NCBI RefSeq assembly: GCF_003755185.1
Contig: NZ_RKIC01000009.1
Location: 806,001-870,000 of the forward strand
Direction of reading: 5' to 3'
DNA: 64,000 nt
Source: Frigoribacterium sp. PhB24
GTDB lineage: Bacteria > Actinomycetota > Actinomycetes > Actinomycetales > Microbacteriaceae
Position 1 is the first letter of the stretch. Each line of letters begins with the position of its first letter. This document shows, piece after piece, positions 26,544 to 33,903 of this stretch. The translations under genes were made by a program, and so were the position numbers. The notes under the pieces are model-generated. The model made no database searches, had not been told where the DNA came from, and saw only the letters and a list, made by a program, of their open reading frames with translations.

Positions 26544-27125
26544 ATGCGCCTCGAACTCATCCGCCACGGCCAGACCGACTGGAACCTCGCCGACAAGCTG
26601 CAGGGGTCGTCGGACATCCCGCTCAACGACACGGGCCGCGGCCAGGCACTCGAGGCGGCTCGTCTGCTGGCGGGCGTCGAGTGGAGCGCCATCGTCTCGT
26701 CCCCGCTCGGGCGTGCCCGTGAGACCGCGCAGATCATCGCCGCCGAACTCGCCATCGAGCTGGGCGACGCCTACGACGAACTGATCGAGCGCGACTACGC
26801 CTCGCACGAGGGCCGCACCCCCGAGTCGCCGATCCCCGACGAGCCGAACGCCGACTACCCCGACATCGAGCCGCGCGAGTCGGTCGCCGCCCGGGGCGTC
26901 GGCGCGCTCGAGATGATCCGCGACACGCGGCTGCCACTCGACGGCGACGACGCCCACATCGTCGTCGTCTGCCACGGCACGATCATCCGCTTCACGCTCG
27001 CCGAGATCCTCGGCCGCGAGGTGCCGCACATCGAGAACGCCGCGGCGAACACCGTCGAGTGGGACGGCACCGCCTGGCGCGTGCTCAGCATCAATGGCGG
27101 GGTCGTCGACACGCCGGTCGACTGA
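26544..27125 (+). CDS. Histidine phosphatase family protein
   Basis: 193 residues of the phosphoglycerate-mutase-like clan. LELIRHGQTDWN gives the RHG motif with the phospho-accepting His; SSPLGRARETAQI holds the second Arg; the acid/base Glu is in IERDYASHEG and the second His in VVCHGTIIRF. Substrate unknown; related actinobacterial proteins include broad-specificity phosphatases and glucosyl-3-phosphoglycerate phosphatase. Weak ribosome binding site. Possibly distal to terC but a terminator separates them. Confidence 0.88.
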   Translation: MRLELIRHGQTDWNLADKLQGSSDIPLNDTGRGQALEAARLLAGVEWSAIVSSPLGRARETAQIIAAELAIELGDAYDELIERDYASHEGRTPESPIPDEPNADYPDIEPRESVAARGVGALEMIRDTRLPLDGDDAHIVVVCHGTIIRFTLAEILGREVPHIENAAANTVEWDGTAWRVLSINGGVVDTPVD

Positions 27126-27154
27126 CGGCACGGTGCCCCACGGGGCACGTCGAG

Positions 27155-27195
27155 AACGCAGGAGGCGCGGCCGGGCAGGTCGCGCCTCCTGCGTT
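27155..27195. terminator. Bidirectional terminator from two dispersed-motif copies
   Basis: AACGCAGGAGGCGCG and CGCGCCTCCTGCGTT pair perfectly (15 bp) around an 11-nt loop. Same design as 24302-24349: each arm is an AGGAGGCGCG copy. Confidence 0.8.
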
Positions 27196-27267
27196 TCTGA
27201 TCGGGTCGGGACGGGTCGGGTCGGGCCGGGTCGGGGCCCCGCCCTGGCATGGGCCGAGTCTCGCGTG

Positions 27268-27324
27268 GGCTCACGGCGGGCCGGACCCGACCGCTCCGAA
27301 GGCTCACGGCGGGCCGAACCCGAC
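27268..27324. repeat. Direct repeat, two copies
   Basis: GGCTCACGGCGGGCCGGACC at 27268 and GGCTCACGGCGGGCCGAACC at 27301, each followed by CGAC: 24 bp with one mismatch and a 33-bp period. Function unknown. Confidence 0.7.
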
Positions 27325-27431
27325 AGGTGCTGCGCGACGCGCCGCTCGGTTCCTCCCCGTGCAGGCGGTCGCAGGCCCCCTGGTCGCGAAGTGCACAGAG
27401 GGGGGAACGGGCGAGGTCGGGCGGCCGGGGG

Positions 27432-30400
27432 TCAGGAGGACGCCGGGGTGGCCGAGGTGCCGCGCTCGGCGACGACGCGCTGGCCGACGACGGCACTGAC
27501 GCCGTCCTGCCGCATCGAGACGCCGTAGAGGGCGTCGGCGATCTCCATCGTGCGCTTCTGGTGCGTGATCACGATGAGCTGGCTCGACTCGCGCAGGTCC
27601 TCGAAGATCGTCAGCAACCGGCCGAGGTTGGCGTCGTCGAGGGCGGCCTCGACCTCGTCCATGATGTAGAACGGGCTCGGCCGGGCCTTGAAGATCGCGA
27701 TGAGCAACGCCACGGCGGCCAGCGACCGTTCACCGCCCGAGAGCAGCGAGAGCCGCTCGATCTTCTTGCCGGCAGGCCTCACCGTCACCTCGATGCCGGT
27801 CGCCAACAGGTCGTCCGGGTCGGTCAGGTGCAGCGACCCGCTGCCGCCCGGGAAGAGGACCGGGAAGACCCGGTCGAAAGCGGCCTGCGTGTCGGCGAAC
27901 GCGCTCGCGAAGATCGTCTGCATCTTGACGTCGATCTCGTCGATGATCGTCAGCAGGTCTTTCCGGGTGCCGGTCAGGTCGGTGAGCTGCTCGGTCAAGA
28001 AGAGATGGCGCTGTTCGAGCGCCGCGAACTCCTCGAGGGCCAACGGGTTGACCCGGCCGAGCTGCTCGAGCTTCTTCTCGGCCCTGGCGAGCCGGCGCTG
28101 CTGGGCCGTCCGGTCGAAGGGAACACCCCGAGGAGGCGCGGCGTCGGCCTCGGCGCCCGTCGCGTCGTCGCCGTGGTCGGTCTCGCCACCGGACTCCCCC
28201 GCGGCGTCGACCTCGCCCGCGGCCTCGACCTCGCCCGCGGCCTCGACGTCGACCAGGTCGACCTCGTCGTCGGCGAGCGGGAGCGCCACGACGTCGTCGT
28301 CGCCCGGTACCGGCAGGTGCGGCCCGTACTCGGCCACGAGGACGTCCTCGACGAGGCCGAGCTCGGACCCGGCCCGCTCGAGCAGGCCCGACAGGTGCAG
28401 CTTCTTCTCGTAGATCTCCATCTCGAGGCCGTGCACGCTTTCGGTCACGACCCCCAGCCGGTCCCGCAGCTCGCGCTCGGCCCGGCGCAGCGCCAGCAGC
28501 TCGGCGTTCTGCTCGGAGCGGGCCGCTTCGGCCTCGGCCAGCACCGTTCGAGCCTCGGCCACCGACCGCGCGACCGCCTCGAGGGTCGCGGGCAAGGCCT
28601 CGAGCACCGCGGACGTGGCGGCCATCTGCCGCTGCCGCACGACCGTCTGACGCGCCTGGAGGTCGGCGGCCGCCCGCTGCTCGTCGAGCTGACGCTGCAG
28701 CGCCTCGGCCCGCGCGACCTCGGCCCGGACCCGCTCGCGCACGGTCTCGAGGGCGATCCGGCGCTCGGTCTCGACGGCACGCGCCGCCTCGACCTCGGCC
28801 AGCAGGTCGCCCCGCGCGGACGCGTCGAGCAGCGGACGAGGACGGGCGGCGTGCGCGTCGTGCGCGGCCGAGGCGGCGTCGACGGCGCGGCTCGCGGTGT
28901 CGACGGCCTCGACGGACGATTCGAGCGCGGCCGAGAGACGATCGACCTCGGCCTCGGCGGCCTCGACCCGGGCACGCAGACGACCGAGCTCCTGCCCGTG
29001 GGCGGTGACCCGCGCCTCCTCGTCCCGGGCGGCCGCCGCCGCCTCTCGTGCGCGGACGCGGGTGGCGGCGAGGCGCTCACGGACCTCGGCGAGCTCGGGG
29101 GCGAGCCGTTCGATCTCGGTGGCGACCGTCGTCAGCCGGTCGGCCGCCGCCTCCCGCTCGGCGACGAGTTCGAGACGCGACCGCTCGGCGCCCGACCCGC
29201 CGCGCAGAACGTAGTCGGTGAGCACCTCGCCCGACCGCGTGATGACCGTGACCGGCACCGGGTGGCCGGCGAGGGCGCGCCAGGCCGCCCGCGCGATCGC
29301 GAGGTCGTCGGCGACGACGGTGGCGGCCAACAGGCCGAGCACCCCGGGAGGCGCGGTGACGACGGTCGTGGCGGCGACCGCTCCGGTCGGGAGGTCGACG
29401 TCGAGCGTCGCCAGGGGCCGCACGGGCTCGGCGACGACGACCTCGACCCGGCCGAGCTCGGCCTCCGTCGCGTGCGCGACGGCATCGACCGCGGCCTCGA
29501 CGTCGTCGGCCAGCACCGAGTCGACCACGCTTCCGAGAGCCGCGGCGACGGCGGCCTCGTAGCCGGGACGCACCTGGACGTGCTCGGCGACCAGACCGCG
29601 GACGCCCGGCCGGCCCGCGGCCAGCAGGGCAGTCGTCGCGTCGTTCCGGTCGAGGGCGAGCGACAGCGCGCTGCGCCGGGCCGCGAGGGCGTCGCGCTCG
29701 CGCTCGGCGGCGTGCAGGCGGTCGCGACGCTCGTCGACGCTCGCCGTCAGGGCCGTCAACCGTTCTTCCGCCTCGGCCTGGACGGCCGCGTGGTCGGTGC
29801 CGTCCGTGTCGGCCCGCGGGGACCGCTGCTCGAGCTCGGCGTACTCCGCGCGGCCGGCGTCACGACGGGCCTCGGCGGCTTCGAGGGCGGCGCGCTGACG
29901 CAGCTGTTCGCCGCGCACGGCGGCGAGCCCCGACCGCGCCGTCTCGAGGGCACCACGCAACCGGGTCGCGTCGAGGTCGTGCTGAGAGACGAGGACGCTC
30001 TGGGCCTGGATCTCGACGTCGAGGGCATCGAGGGAGGCGCGGACCGTGGCCAGCTCGGCCCCGGCCGCCCCCACCGCCGCCTCGGCCTGCGAGACGTCGC
30101 CGCGCAGGCGCTCGGCCTCGTCGCGGGCGTCGCCGACCATGCCCGAGCTGACGGTCGTCGCCACGGCCGGCTGATCCGCCTGCTCGGCGAGCAGCTGCAG
30201 ACGTTGCCGTGCGAGGCTCGACAGGCTGCGGAGGCGCTCGTGGACCGACTCGAGCCCGAAGGCGACGCGGCGGGCCTCGTCGACGGCGTCGCCGACCATG
30301 GCCTGCTCCAGTCGGTGCTCGCGTTGCTTGTTCTGGTCGAGTCGTTCGTGCAGGAGGATGCGCTCGCTCTTGCGCTCGGACTCGGTGCTCGCCTGGACCG

Positions 30401-31124
30401 TCAGCGACTCGCGCAGGGCGACGACCTCGTCGGCCAGCAGACGGGCACGAGCGTCACGGACGACGGCGGCGATGGTCTGCGCCTCGCGGGCGATCTCGGC
30501 CTGGCGTCCGAGCGGCTTGAGTTGGCGGCGGATCTCGCCGGCCAGATCGCTGAGCCGCGTGAGGTTCGTCTGCATGGCGTCGAGCTTGCGCAGCGTCTTC
30601 TCTTTGCGACGGCGGTGCTTGAGGATGCCGGCGGCCTCCTCGACGAAGCCGCGGCGGTCTTCGGGGGTCGCGTGCAGCACGGCGTCGAGCTGCCCCTGCC
30701 CCACGATGACGTGCATCTCGCGGCCCAGGCCGGAGTCACTGAGCAGCTCTTGCACGTCGAGCAGACGACAGCCCTCGCCGTTGATGGCGTACTCGCTGCC
30801 GCCGTTGCGGAACAGGGTGCGGCTGATCGTCACCTCGGTGTAGTCGATCGGCAACGCCCCGTCGGAGTTGTCGATGGTGAGGACGACCTGCGCCCGCCCG
30901 AGCGGCCCACGGGTCGAGGTGCCGGCGAAGATGACGTCCTCCATCTTGCCGCCGCGCAGGTTCTTCGCCCCCTGCTCGCCCATCACCCAGGCGAGGGCAT
31001 CGACCACGTTGCTCTTGCCCGAGCCGTTGGGTCCGACGACGCAGGTGACCCCCGGCTCGAACGCGAACGTGGTCGCGGAGGCGAACGACTTGAAGCCCTT
31101 GAGCGTGAGGCTCTTCAGGTACAT
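27432..31124 (-). CDS. smc: Chromosome segregation protein SMC
   Basis: ATPase of the condensin complex that organises the chromosome with ScpA and ScpB. 1230 residues: N-terminal ATPase half with Walker A GPNGSGKSNVVDALAWVMGE (about 32) and the QGQLDAVLH region, long coiled coil, a hinge around residues 500-660 (GLVAEHVQV ... TVITRSGEVLTDYVL), second coiled coil, and C-terminal LSGGERSLAAVALL signature with Walker B FYIMDEVEAALDDAN. At about residues 935-990 there is an acidic, low-complexity insert (DEVDLVDVEAAGEVEAAGEV...) encoded partly by an 18-bp tandem repeat, just before LGRVNPLALEEF. ATG at 31124 carries no strong ribosome binding site; a dispersed motif copy lies at 31130. Confidence 0.97.
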   Translation of the reverse strand: MYLKSLTLKGFKSFASATTFAFEPGVTCVVGPNGSGKSNVVDALAWVMGEQGAKNLRGGKMEDVIFAGTSTRGPLGRAQVVLTIDNSDGALPIDYTEVTISRTLFRNGGSEYAINGEGCRLLDVQELLSDSGLGREMHVIVGQGQLDAVLHATPEDRRGFVEEAAGILKHRRRKEKTLRKLDAMQTNLTRLSDLAGEIRRQLKPLGRQAEIAREAQTIAAVVRDARARLLADEVVALRESLTVQASTESERKSERILLHERLDQNKQREHRLEQAMVGDAVDEARRVAFGLESVHERLRSLSSLARQRLQLLAEQADQPAVATTVSSGMVGDARDEAERLRGDVSQAEAAVGAAGAELATVRASLDALDVEIQAQSVLVSQHDLDATRLRGALETARSGLAAVRGEQLRQRAALEAAEARRDAGRAEYAELEQRSPRADTDGTDHAAVQAEAEERLTALTASVDERRDRLHAAERERDALAARRSALSLALDRNDATTALLAAGRPGVRGLVAEHVQVRPGYEAAVAAALGSVVDSVLADDVEAAVDAVAHATEAELGRVEVVVAEPVRPLATLDVDLPTGAVAATTVVTAPPGVLGLLAATVVADDLAIARAAWRALAGHPVPVTVITRSGEVLTDYVLRGGSGAERSRLELVAEREAAADRLTTVATEIERLAPELAEVRERLAATRVRAREAAAAARDEEARVTAHGQELGRLRARVEAAEAEVDRLSAALESSVEAVDTASRAVDAASAAHDAHAARPRPLLDASARGDLLAEVEAARAVETERRIALETVRERVRAEVARAEALQRQLDEQRAAADLQARQTVVRQRQMAATSAVLEALPATLEAVARSVAEARTVLAEAEAARSEQNAELLALRRAERELRDRLGVVTESVHGLEMEIYEKKLHLSGLLERAGSELGLVEDVLVAEYGPHLPVPGDDDVVALPLADDEVDLVDVEAAGEVEAAGEVDAAGESGGETDHGDDATGAEADAAPPRGVPFDRTAQQRRLARAEKKLEQLGRVNPLALEEFAALEQRHLFLTEQLTDLTGTRKDLLTIIDEIDVKMQTIFASAFADTQAAFDRVFPVLFPGGSGSLHLTDPDDLLATGIEVTVRPAGKKIERLSLLSGGERSLAAVALLIAIFKARPSPFYIMDEVEAALDDANLGRLLTIFEDLRESSQLIVITHQKRTMEIADALYGVSMRQDGVSAVVGQRVVAERGTSATPASS
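28207..28242. repeat. 18-bp tandem repeat inside smc
   Basis: TCGACCTCGCCCGCGGCC occurs twice in direct tandem (28207-28224, 28225-28242), with a degenerate half copy on each side. On the coding strand it gives the peptide repeat EAAGEV. Confidence 0.8.
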
Positions 31125-31229
31125 GCGCCGCGCCTCCTCGGGGCTCGTGACGGGTGGTGACTCGCGCTCAAGGATAGGGGTGGTGGCCCCCTCGGCCCGG
31201 GAGGCGGATGCCCCAGGGGTCGCCGGGGA

Positions 31230-32234
31230 TCAGCGCGTGCGGACCCGTTGGCAGCGGGGGCAGAAGTGGCTCGACCGGTTCATGAAGGCCTCGCGCACGA
31301 TCGGGGTGCCGCATCGCGGGCACGGACGACCCTGCTGCCCGTAGGCGGCCAGGCTGTGGCTGAAGTACCCCGACTGCCCGTTCACGTTGACGTACTGGGC
31401 GTCGAAGCTCGTGCCTCCTTCGCCGAGCGCCTTGAGCAGCACCACCCGCACCTCGGCCAGCAGCACGCGCGCACGGGCCCTCGACAGCGACTCGGTGGGT
31501 TGCTCGGGGTGCACCCGGGCGGCCCAGAGGCTCTCGTCCGCGTAGATGTTGCCGACTCCGCTGAGCAGTCCCTGGTCGAGCAGGGCACGTTTGACGCCTG
31601 TGCGGCGGGCCAGCAGCCGGGTGATCACCCTGGGTTCGTCGAAGGCCGGGTCGAGTGGATCTCGGGCGATGTGCGAGACCTGCTGCGGGACCCGGCGGAC
31701 CCAGGCGGCCGGGTCGGGATTCGTCCCGGTCTCGCCTGCTGATCCGGCGACGGCATCGGCTTCGGCTTCGACTTCGGAACCGAGGAGGCGCGGGCCGGCG
31801 AACCCCGCCGCCCGGCCGTCGAGCGTGGGCACCGTCTCGTCGAGGGCCATCGAACCGAAGATGCGCTGGTCGACGAACGCGAGCCGCACGGGACCGAGCG
31901 ACGGACTGTCGACGTCGAGTCGGATGCGCATCAGGCGGTCGGGCTCGGCATCGCGACCGCGGAGCAGCACCTGCCCGCTCATGCCCAGATGCGCCACCAG
32001 GGCCAGGGGCTGCTCGTGTGCCTCGGCCGGCTCGAAGGGGAACCAGAGGAACTTGCCCCGGCGGACGGCCGAGTCGATCGTGCCGCCGACGAGCCGGTCG
32101 ACGAAGTCATCGCTCGGCCCCCGGTGCCGCTTGAGCGACCGGTGGTCGAGCACCTCGACCGCGGTCACCACGGCACCGGCCACGACGGGATGCAAGCCGG
32201 CGCGGACGACCTCGACCTCGGGCAGTTCGGGCAC
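31230..32234 (-). CDS. mutM: Formamidopyrimidine-DNA glycosylase (Fpg/MutM)
   Basis: Removes 8-oxoguanine and other oxidised purines and nicks the abasic site. 334 residues. The N-terminal catalytic Pro-Glu is present (PELPEVEVV), the beta-F loop Lys region HLGMSGQVLL, the H2TH motif DQGLLSGVGNIYADESLW and a C-terminal zinc finger CPRCG-x-PIVRE ... CPRCQ. It is about 40 residues longer than usual, mainly through an acidic stretch (SEVEAEADAVAGSAGETG) between the two domains. GTG start 2 nt past the rnc stop. rnc-mutM-smc order is conserved in actinobacteria. Confidence 0.96.
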   Translation of the reverse strand: MPELPEVEVVRAGLHPVVAGAVVTAVEVLDHRSLKRHRGPSDDFVDRLVGGTIDSAVRRGKFLWFPFEPAEAHEQPLALVAHLGMSGQVLLRGRDAEPDRLMRIRLDVDSPSLGPVRLAFVDQRIFGSMALDETVPTLDGRAAGFAGPRLLGSEVEAEADAVAGSAGETGTNPDPAAWVRRVPQQVSHIARDPLDPAFDEPRVITRLLARRTGVKRALLDQGLLSGVGNIYADESLWAARVHPEQPTESLSRARARVLLAEVRVVLLKALGEGGTSFDAQYVNVNGQSGYFSHSLAAYGQQGRPCPRCGTPIVREAFMNRSSHFCPRCQRVRTR

Positions 32235-32236
32235 GG

Positions 32237-32992
32237 TCAGCCGGCGGAGGCTGCCGTGGCGCGACGGGCGGCGGCCACCCCGGCGGCCGATGCGTTGAGA
32301 GTCGTCCAGGCCTCGAGGGCGGCGGCCATCTCGGCTTGCTTCTTGCTGCTTCCCGACCCCTCGGCCACGCCCTGCTCGTCACCCAGGGCGACGACGGCGT
32401 GGAACCGCTTGTCGTGATCGGGGCCGCTGTCGGTCACCGAGTACGAGGGCATGCCACGACCCAGGGTCGCGGCCAGTTCTTGCAGGCTGGTCTTGGGGTC
32501 CATCGCGGCCCCGAAACGATCGGGGTCGACGAGCAGCGGCGCCACGAGACGCAGCACGAGCGCCGTGGCGACCTCGCCGCCAGCCTCGAGGTAGGTCGCT
32601 CCGATGATGGCCTCGACGGTGTCGGCGAGGATGGAGTGCTTGTCGCGCCCACCCGTCAACTCTTCGCCGCGGCCGAGACGCAGGTGCGGCCCGAGCCCGA
32701 TGATGCGCGCGACCTCGGCCAGTGCGACGGTGCTGACGAGACTGGCGCGGCGCTTGGCGAGGTCGCCCTCGTCGAGGTCGGGGTTCTCGGTGAAGAGCAT
32801 GACCGTGACGGCCTGACCGAGGATCGAGTCGCCGAGGAACTCGAGGCGCTCGTTGTTGCCGACGCCGCCGTGCTCGTAGGAGTACGACCGGTGCGTGAGC
32901 GCCTGGTCGATCAGGTCGTCGCTGAGCTCGATCTGCAGCCGGGACAAGAGAACAGCCCGGTCGGCACCAGGGCTCGACTCGGGCTGACTCAT
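32237..32992 (-). CDS. rnc: Ribonuclease III
   Basis: Cuts double-stranded RNA in rRNA precursors and mRNAs. 251 residues: N-terminal RNase III domain with NNERLEFLGDSILGQAV (the signature with metal ligands) and DTVEAIIGATYLEAG, and a C-terminal dsRNA-binding domain from about residue 160 (DPKTSLQELAATLGRG ... GSGSSKKQAEMAAALEAW). Start MSQPESSPG at 32992, with GGTGAG upstream; the open frame extends further into the rpmF region but without family similarity. Confidence 0.97.
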   Translation of the reverse strand: MSQPESSPGADRAVLLSRLQIELSDDLIDQALTHRSYSYEHGGVGNNERLEFLGDSILGQAVTVMLFTENPDLDEGDLAKRRASLVSTVALAEVARIIGLGPHLRLGRGEELTGGRDKHSILADTVEAIIGATYLEAGGEVATALVLRLVAPLLVDPDRFGAAMDPKTSLQELAATLGRGMPSYSVTDSGPDHDKRFHAVVALGDEQGVAEGSGSSKKQAEMAAALEAWTTLNASAAGVAAARRATAASAG

Positions 32993-33029
32993 GCGCTCAC
33001 CGCGAGGGTGGACGGGTTCACGTCGGTGA

Positions 33030-33233
33030 TCAGACGTCGGCGACCTTGCGGCCCTTGTACTCCATGTACAGGGCGGTGCCGGCGCTGTCTTCGACGACCT
33101 TGGCACGGTGCGGGAGGCTGTAGGTGACCTTGCCGTTCTCGATCGTCTTGACGAGCTGGACCGGCGTGGCCTTCCACTGCGAACGACGAGCGTGCGTGTT
33201 GGAGCGTGACTGTTTGCGCTTCGGGACGGCCAT
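33030..33233 (-). CDS. rpmF: 50S ribosomal protein L32
   Basis: 67 residues; [20 protein letters not shown] is the family N-terminus. It lacks the zinc-binding Cys pairs of the C+ form (no Cys at all), so it is a C- paralogue type, as is common in actinobacteria. Between yceD and rnc, the standard location. Confidence 0.96.
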   Translation of the reverse strand: MAVPKRKQSRSNTHARRSQWKATPVQLVKTIENGKVTYSLPHRAKVVEDSAGTALYMEYKGRKVADV

Positions 33234-33304
33234 GGGTTTCTCTTCTCTCTGTCGGCCCCCTCACGGGTGCCTGGGTCTGACGATGGTGGGTGACGCGGTG
33301 GTGT

Positions 33305-33892
33305 TCAGTGCTGCTCGTCGGCCGGGCCCTGGTCGGTGCGACCCGGTCCCTGTGACGTGCCGTCGGCGGGTGCCGATTCAGCCTGGAACCCTGCCAGGGC
33401 CGACCAGCGGGGGTCGACGTTCTCGCGGGGCTGGTAGTCGGGGATGTCGTCCACACGCTCGCCCGTTTCGGGGTCGAGGCCCGGACAATCCGGCCGACAG
33501 ACCGGCTGGAAGGGCAGTGACAGAACCACTGCGTCTCTGACCACGGGTTCAAGATCCACGTGATCGTCTTGAACCTGATAGTCAAAAGCTTCGTCGACAT
33601 CGTACGCGAAAAGCTCGGCGAAATCGACTTCGACGGCCTCGGAGATGTCGCGGAGGCACCGGCTGCACTCGCCCACCGCCGTGCCCGACACGTGGGCGGA
33701 CACCAGGATGCCGTCGTGCAGACCCTCGAGCTTGACGTCGAGTTCGAGCTCGGCACCCTGAGGCACCGAGATCTGACCCTCGCCGAGCTTCTCGGGGACG
33801 ACGACCTCGAGCTCGTGCTCGCGCATCTCGCCCGGACGGTGCACGAGGTCGAACACCGGCACGGTGTAGGGGGTCTTGGTGAAATGAGGCAC
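33305..33892 (-). CDS. DUF177 protein (YceD family)
   Basis: 195 residues. The conserved core has GECSRCLRDI and, 50 residues later, VCRPDCPGLDPETGE: four Cys that could bind a metal. Homologues next to rpmF have been linked to 23S rRNA accumulation (YceD/Duf177), and the location here is the same. The C-terminal 40 residues are disordered and rich in Pro, Gly and Gln. 71 bp before rpmF, same operon likely. Confidence 0.9.
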   Translation of the reverse strand: MPHFTKTPYTVPVFDLVHRPGEMREHELEVVVPEKLGEGQISVPQGAELELDVKLEGLHDGILVSAHVSGTAVGECSRCLRDISEAVEVDFAELFAYDVDEAFDYQVQDDHVDLEPVVRDAVVLSLPFQPVCRPDCPGLDPETGERVDDIPDYQPRENVDPRWSALAGFQAESAPADGTSQGPGRTDQGPADEQH

Positions 33893-33903
33893 GAGAAAGG
33901 AGT

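Larger units (their letters stand above)
27126..27431. other. Convergent intergenic region with repeats
   Basis: 306 bp between the histidine phosphatase and smc. It holds a terminator palindrome made of dispersed motif copies (27155-27195), a run of imperfect GGGTC pentamers (about 27200-27237) and a 24-bp direct repeat (27268-27324). No coding potential is convincing. Confidence 0.6.

Noticed and set aside
27249-31160. A 1303-codon open frame opposite smc
   Set aside because: Antisense to a complete smc gene; Arg/Gly/Leu-rich shadow with no recognisable domain.
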